DNA from: Caldilineaceae bacterium bin5
GTDB lineage: Bacteria > Chloroflexota > Anaerolineae > Caldilineales > Caldilineaceae
Direction: 5' to 3'
NCBI GenBank assembly: GCA_002238445.1
Contig: MPML01000010.1
Span: 36,557 to 100,556, forward strand
DNA length: 64,000 bases
This document shows, piece by piece, positions 62,168 to 64,000 of this stretch (position 1 is the first letter of the stretch; the number at the start of each line of letters is the position of its first letter). The position numbers and the translations under genes are program-made. The notes beneath the pieces were generated by a model, which saw only the letters and a list, made by a program, of their open reading frames with translations, searched no databases and had not been told where the DNA came from.

Positions 62168-62503
62168 ATGTTTTACGGACTACGCTCTCAGAACATTCCT
62201 GAAGATGATCGAAGAGAAATTGCCCACGCGTTGCAAACACTCTTCAATTACACACAAAATGGAACGATTGTCCTTGTATTGGAGCCGCATGAACCCCTAT
62301 TTTGCATCTACTGTGAGGCCGAAGTTATCCCTTATTCGAGAACGGCAAGGGATGGGAGACAAATTATGTTTTTTCAGCATAGAGAAACAACCGATCCTGT
62401 CTGTGTAGGAAATGATCACTATATTGGCGTTGAAAACCCTACCGGCTATTCATTGAGAGTGGACCGAATCTGGGAATGGCTAAATCCTCCCAGAGTCCGT
62501 TAA
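62168..62503 (+). CDS. Hypothetical protein with possible zinc knuckle
   Basis: A 111-residue protein from ATG 62168, with AGGAGA ten bases before. It contains FCIYCEAEVIPYSR, then RQIMFFQHRETTDPVCVG, a C-x2-C...H...C arrangement that recalls the N-terminal zinc knuckle of CoiA-like proteins. No nuclease part follows. It ends tail to tail with the antitoxin-like gene, the two stops overlapping at 62500-62503. No function can be assigned. Confidence 0.55.
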   Translation: MFYGLRSQNIPEDDRREIAHALQTLFNYTQNGTIVLVLEPHEPLFCIYCEAEVIPYSRTARDGRQIMFFQHRETTDPVCVGNDHYIGVENPTGYSLRVDRIWEWLNPPRVR

Positions 62504-62829
62504 TAGTATGTGGCATTAAAGGGATGATTCTCTATCTGTCCAAGCTGCTTCTCAATGCTCAATCTTCCCAACTGTTTTACTGCTTCGAACTGTTCTCCGA
62601 ATTCGATTTCAGCCAGCTCCGGGAAAGCGCCGAACATTGTCAAGGTGGGCGTAGCAGCGTAACTGGCCTGGTGTATGTTGGCAGACGTGTTGGCTGCTTC
62701 GTATAGGGCAATCAGTCTGCTCCACAGATCGATGGGTACAAGAACACTCTGCACGTTTCCTTGTTCATCCAGAAGGTATTGAACAGGTAGTTCCCGAAAC
62801 CCTCTTCTCATATACTTTCTGTCAGACAT
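62500..62829 (-). CDS. Phd/YefM-like antitoxin candidate
   Basis: From ATG 62829 (AAGGAA upstream) this gives 109 residues. The phrase YLLDEQGNVQSVLVPIDLWS followed by LIALYEAAN resembles Phd/YefM-type and related antitoxins ('xGxPxAVLVPxxxYExL'). The C-terminal half is acidic and helical, as expected for toxin binding. No toxin gene is next to it: 62,860-62,947 is empty and then another antitoxin-like gene follows on the same strand. The assignment rests on motif resemblance only. Confidence 0.5.
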   Translation of the reverse strand: MSDRKYMRRGFRELPVQYLLDEQGNVQSVLVPIDLWSRLIALYEAANTSANIHQASYAATPTLTMFGAFPELAEIEFGEQFEAVKQLGRLSIEKQLGQIENHPFNATYY

Positions 62830-62947
62830 AGGAATCCGTTCCTTCAGAATTCTAGGCAATACGCTCCCGCAATGAAGAGCATTCGAATAGAAAAGTCAAT
62901 GACTCTCGAAGAACTGGGTTGCCGAAGTAAGATAGTACCCTACTACA

Positions 62948-63202
62948 TCACCACGGATCATCCCTCATCAACTTTCGATGATGCTCTTTCATTTCCCTGA
63001 GAATCGCTCGCTCTTCCTCGTCAGGGAGATCCCCATGGACCTTGTTGAGCGCTGCCATCATACGTCTCGTTTCATGACGCTCGATAAACGCCTGAACCGC
63101 CATGGAAACAAACTCATTTCGGGACATTTCCAGTTCTCGAGCCAGGCTTTCCACTTTCTCATCGAGAGTACTGCTCAAAGAGATTTCTATCCTCACTGTC
63201 AT
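62948..63202 (-). CDS. Ribbon-helix-helix (CopG-like) antitoxin
   Basis: An 84-residue protein with a classic ribbon-helix-helix start: RIEISLSSTLDEKVESLARE, LEMSRNEFVSMAVQAFIERH. The acidic tail (GDLPDEEERAILREMKEHHR) would bind a toxin, and MazE-like and ParD-like antitoxins have this form. A MazF-type toxin would be expected right after the stop (leftward), but only an 118-bp gap and the Phd-like gene are there. It may be an orphan regulator. About 320 bp to the next gene hold only repeated CTTCGCG phrases near 63,325-63,350. Confidence 0.75.
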   Translation of the reverse strand: MTVRIEISLSSTLDEKVESLARELEMSRNEFVSMAVQAFIERHETRRMMAALNKVHGDLPDEEERAILREMKEHHRKLMRDDPW

Positions 63203-63524
63203 CTGTCTTCACCATAATGGCTAAGTAGGGCGATTTGGAAATTAATGAAGCCGTCTGCACACTAGGCCGAAGCCCGTCGCACAGTATACCACTTCACTCG
63301 CACGCGGTTTCAGGAAGGGTTTTCTTCGCGTCCCTTCGCGCCCCTTCGCGGATAAACGCCTTTTTCAGAGTCCCCCAATCGCAAAATAGAAGGTTGCAGT
63401 CTGAAACAATTGTCTATATCATTACGGAGACGAAGAAAACCCGCCTTACCAACCCGAAAATTGACAATACCCAGACAGGAGCCCCCCCGCCCGTCTACGA
63501 TACATCGAACCAGGAGACCCCTGA

Positions 63525-64000
63525 ATGCTGTCCGAGCAGATCGCCGCACTCAAGCGCTACGACTCCGCCACCATTTTCAACGCCGTCGCCCTCAAGCTCG
63601 GCCTGCCCAATCTCGACTACACAGACCACACCATCCGCTCCCTTATGCCCGATATGGGCCTCGTCGCCGGCTTCGCCGTCACCGCCGAAGTCACCACCAA
63701 CGACGAAGACTCCACCGCCCTCGAGTGGATCGACTACTACGACTACCTCGGCAGCCAGCAGGGTCCTCTGATCGCCGTCTTCCAGGACCTTGACACCAAC
63801 CCCGGCCGCGGCGCCTGCGTCGGCGACGGCATGGCCCGCGTCCACAAACGGCTCGGCGTCATCGGCGTCATCGCCGAAGGCACCGTGCGCGATCTGACCG
63901 GCATCCGCCACGTCGGCTTGCCCGTCTGGGCCTGGGGCACCGTCCCCGGCCACGGCGTCTTCCACATGAACCGCCTCGGCGCGCCCGTCACAGCCGGCCG
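63525..64000 (+). CDS. RraA family protein (aldolase-type), cut by window edge
   Basis: The first 158 residues of an RraA/4-hydroxy-4-methyl-2-oxoglutarate aldolase-like protein. The visible landmarks are LKRYDSATIFNAV at 9-21, the GDGMARVHKRLGVIGVIAEG and TVRDLTGIRHVGLPVWAWG segments, which hold the substrate-binding G-D and the catalytic R-D pair of aldolases. An AGGAG site lies seven bases before the ATG. Family members range from aldolases to regulators of RNase E; in a chromosome rich in sugar-acid enzymes, an aldolase or decarboxylase role is more likely. The C-terminus is outside the window. Confidence 0.9.
   Translation, partial: MLSEQIAALKRYDSATIFNAVALKLGLPNLDYTDHTIRSLMPDMGLVAGFAVTAEVTTNDEDSTALEWIDYYDYLGSQQGPLIAVFQDLDTNPGRGACVGDGMARVHKRLGVIGVIAEGTVRDLTGIRHVGLPVWAWGTVPGHGVFHMNRLGAPVTAG

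Overview
The window looks like a piece of a high-GC bacterial chromosome whose gene content (many ABC sugar and peptide importers, PhyH dioxygenases, sugar-phosphate isomerase-like TIM barrels, enolase-superfamily and RraA enzymes, corrinoid one-carbon proteins, orphan antitoxins) resembles Chloroflexota of the Caldilinea/sponge-symbiont type. That assignment is an inference from gene style only; no 16S or other marker is present.

Layout. 1-3270 (minus): two tandem BMP-type lipoproteins and the start of their ABC ATPase. 3271-4277: non-coding, holding a MITE-like element. 4278-13027 (mostly plus): a homocysteine methyltransferase fused to a 'virulence factor' domain, a cluster of antitoxin-like remnants, an AlbA/Schlafen-type ATPase, an 88-bp tandem repeat array, then DUF1638, an alkaline-phosphatase-superfamily enzyme, a PHP phosphoesterase, a PfkB kinase and a PhyH dioxygenase. 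13040-13135: a selenocysteine tRNA. 13415-24949: a LysM/zinc-ribbon membrane protein, an MFS transporter, a double-length UxaA-type dehydratase, a beta-propeller protein, a permease/TIGR03943 pair with a His-Asp-rich loop, a class V aminotransferase and a glycosidase-like protein.

25078-33465: a lower-GC island. An IS5-family element is followed by four tightly spaced plus-strand genes: a nuclease-methyltransferase fusion, a NurA-like nuclease, a HerA-like ATPase and a second DNA methyltransferase. I read this as a candidate anti-phage restriction-modification system built around HerA-NurA, and it is the most interesting thing in the window.

33766-58606: carbohydrate catabolism and uptake. 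This holds a deacetylase, a Gfo/Idh oxidoreductase and two TIM-barrel isomerases; a peptide-type ABC importer without its ATPases; a second MITE copy; a PhyH gene divergent from a carbohydrate ABC importer; then an FAD oxidoreductase, a corrinoid protein, an arabinose/fucose isomerase-like enzyme, a foreign-looking CoiA-like nuclease, an alpha-L-rhamnosidase, a URO-D family protein and an enolase-superfamily dehydratase. 58607-63202 is a lower-GC, decayed zone with broken genes, an IS1595 transposase relic, small hypotheticals and orphan antitoxins. The window ends inside an RraA-family gene.

Together the catabolic genes look like machinery for taking up and degrading plant- or algal-type sugars and methylated compounds. 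The decayed and AT-richer segments mark sites of gene influx.
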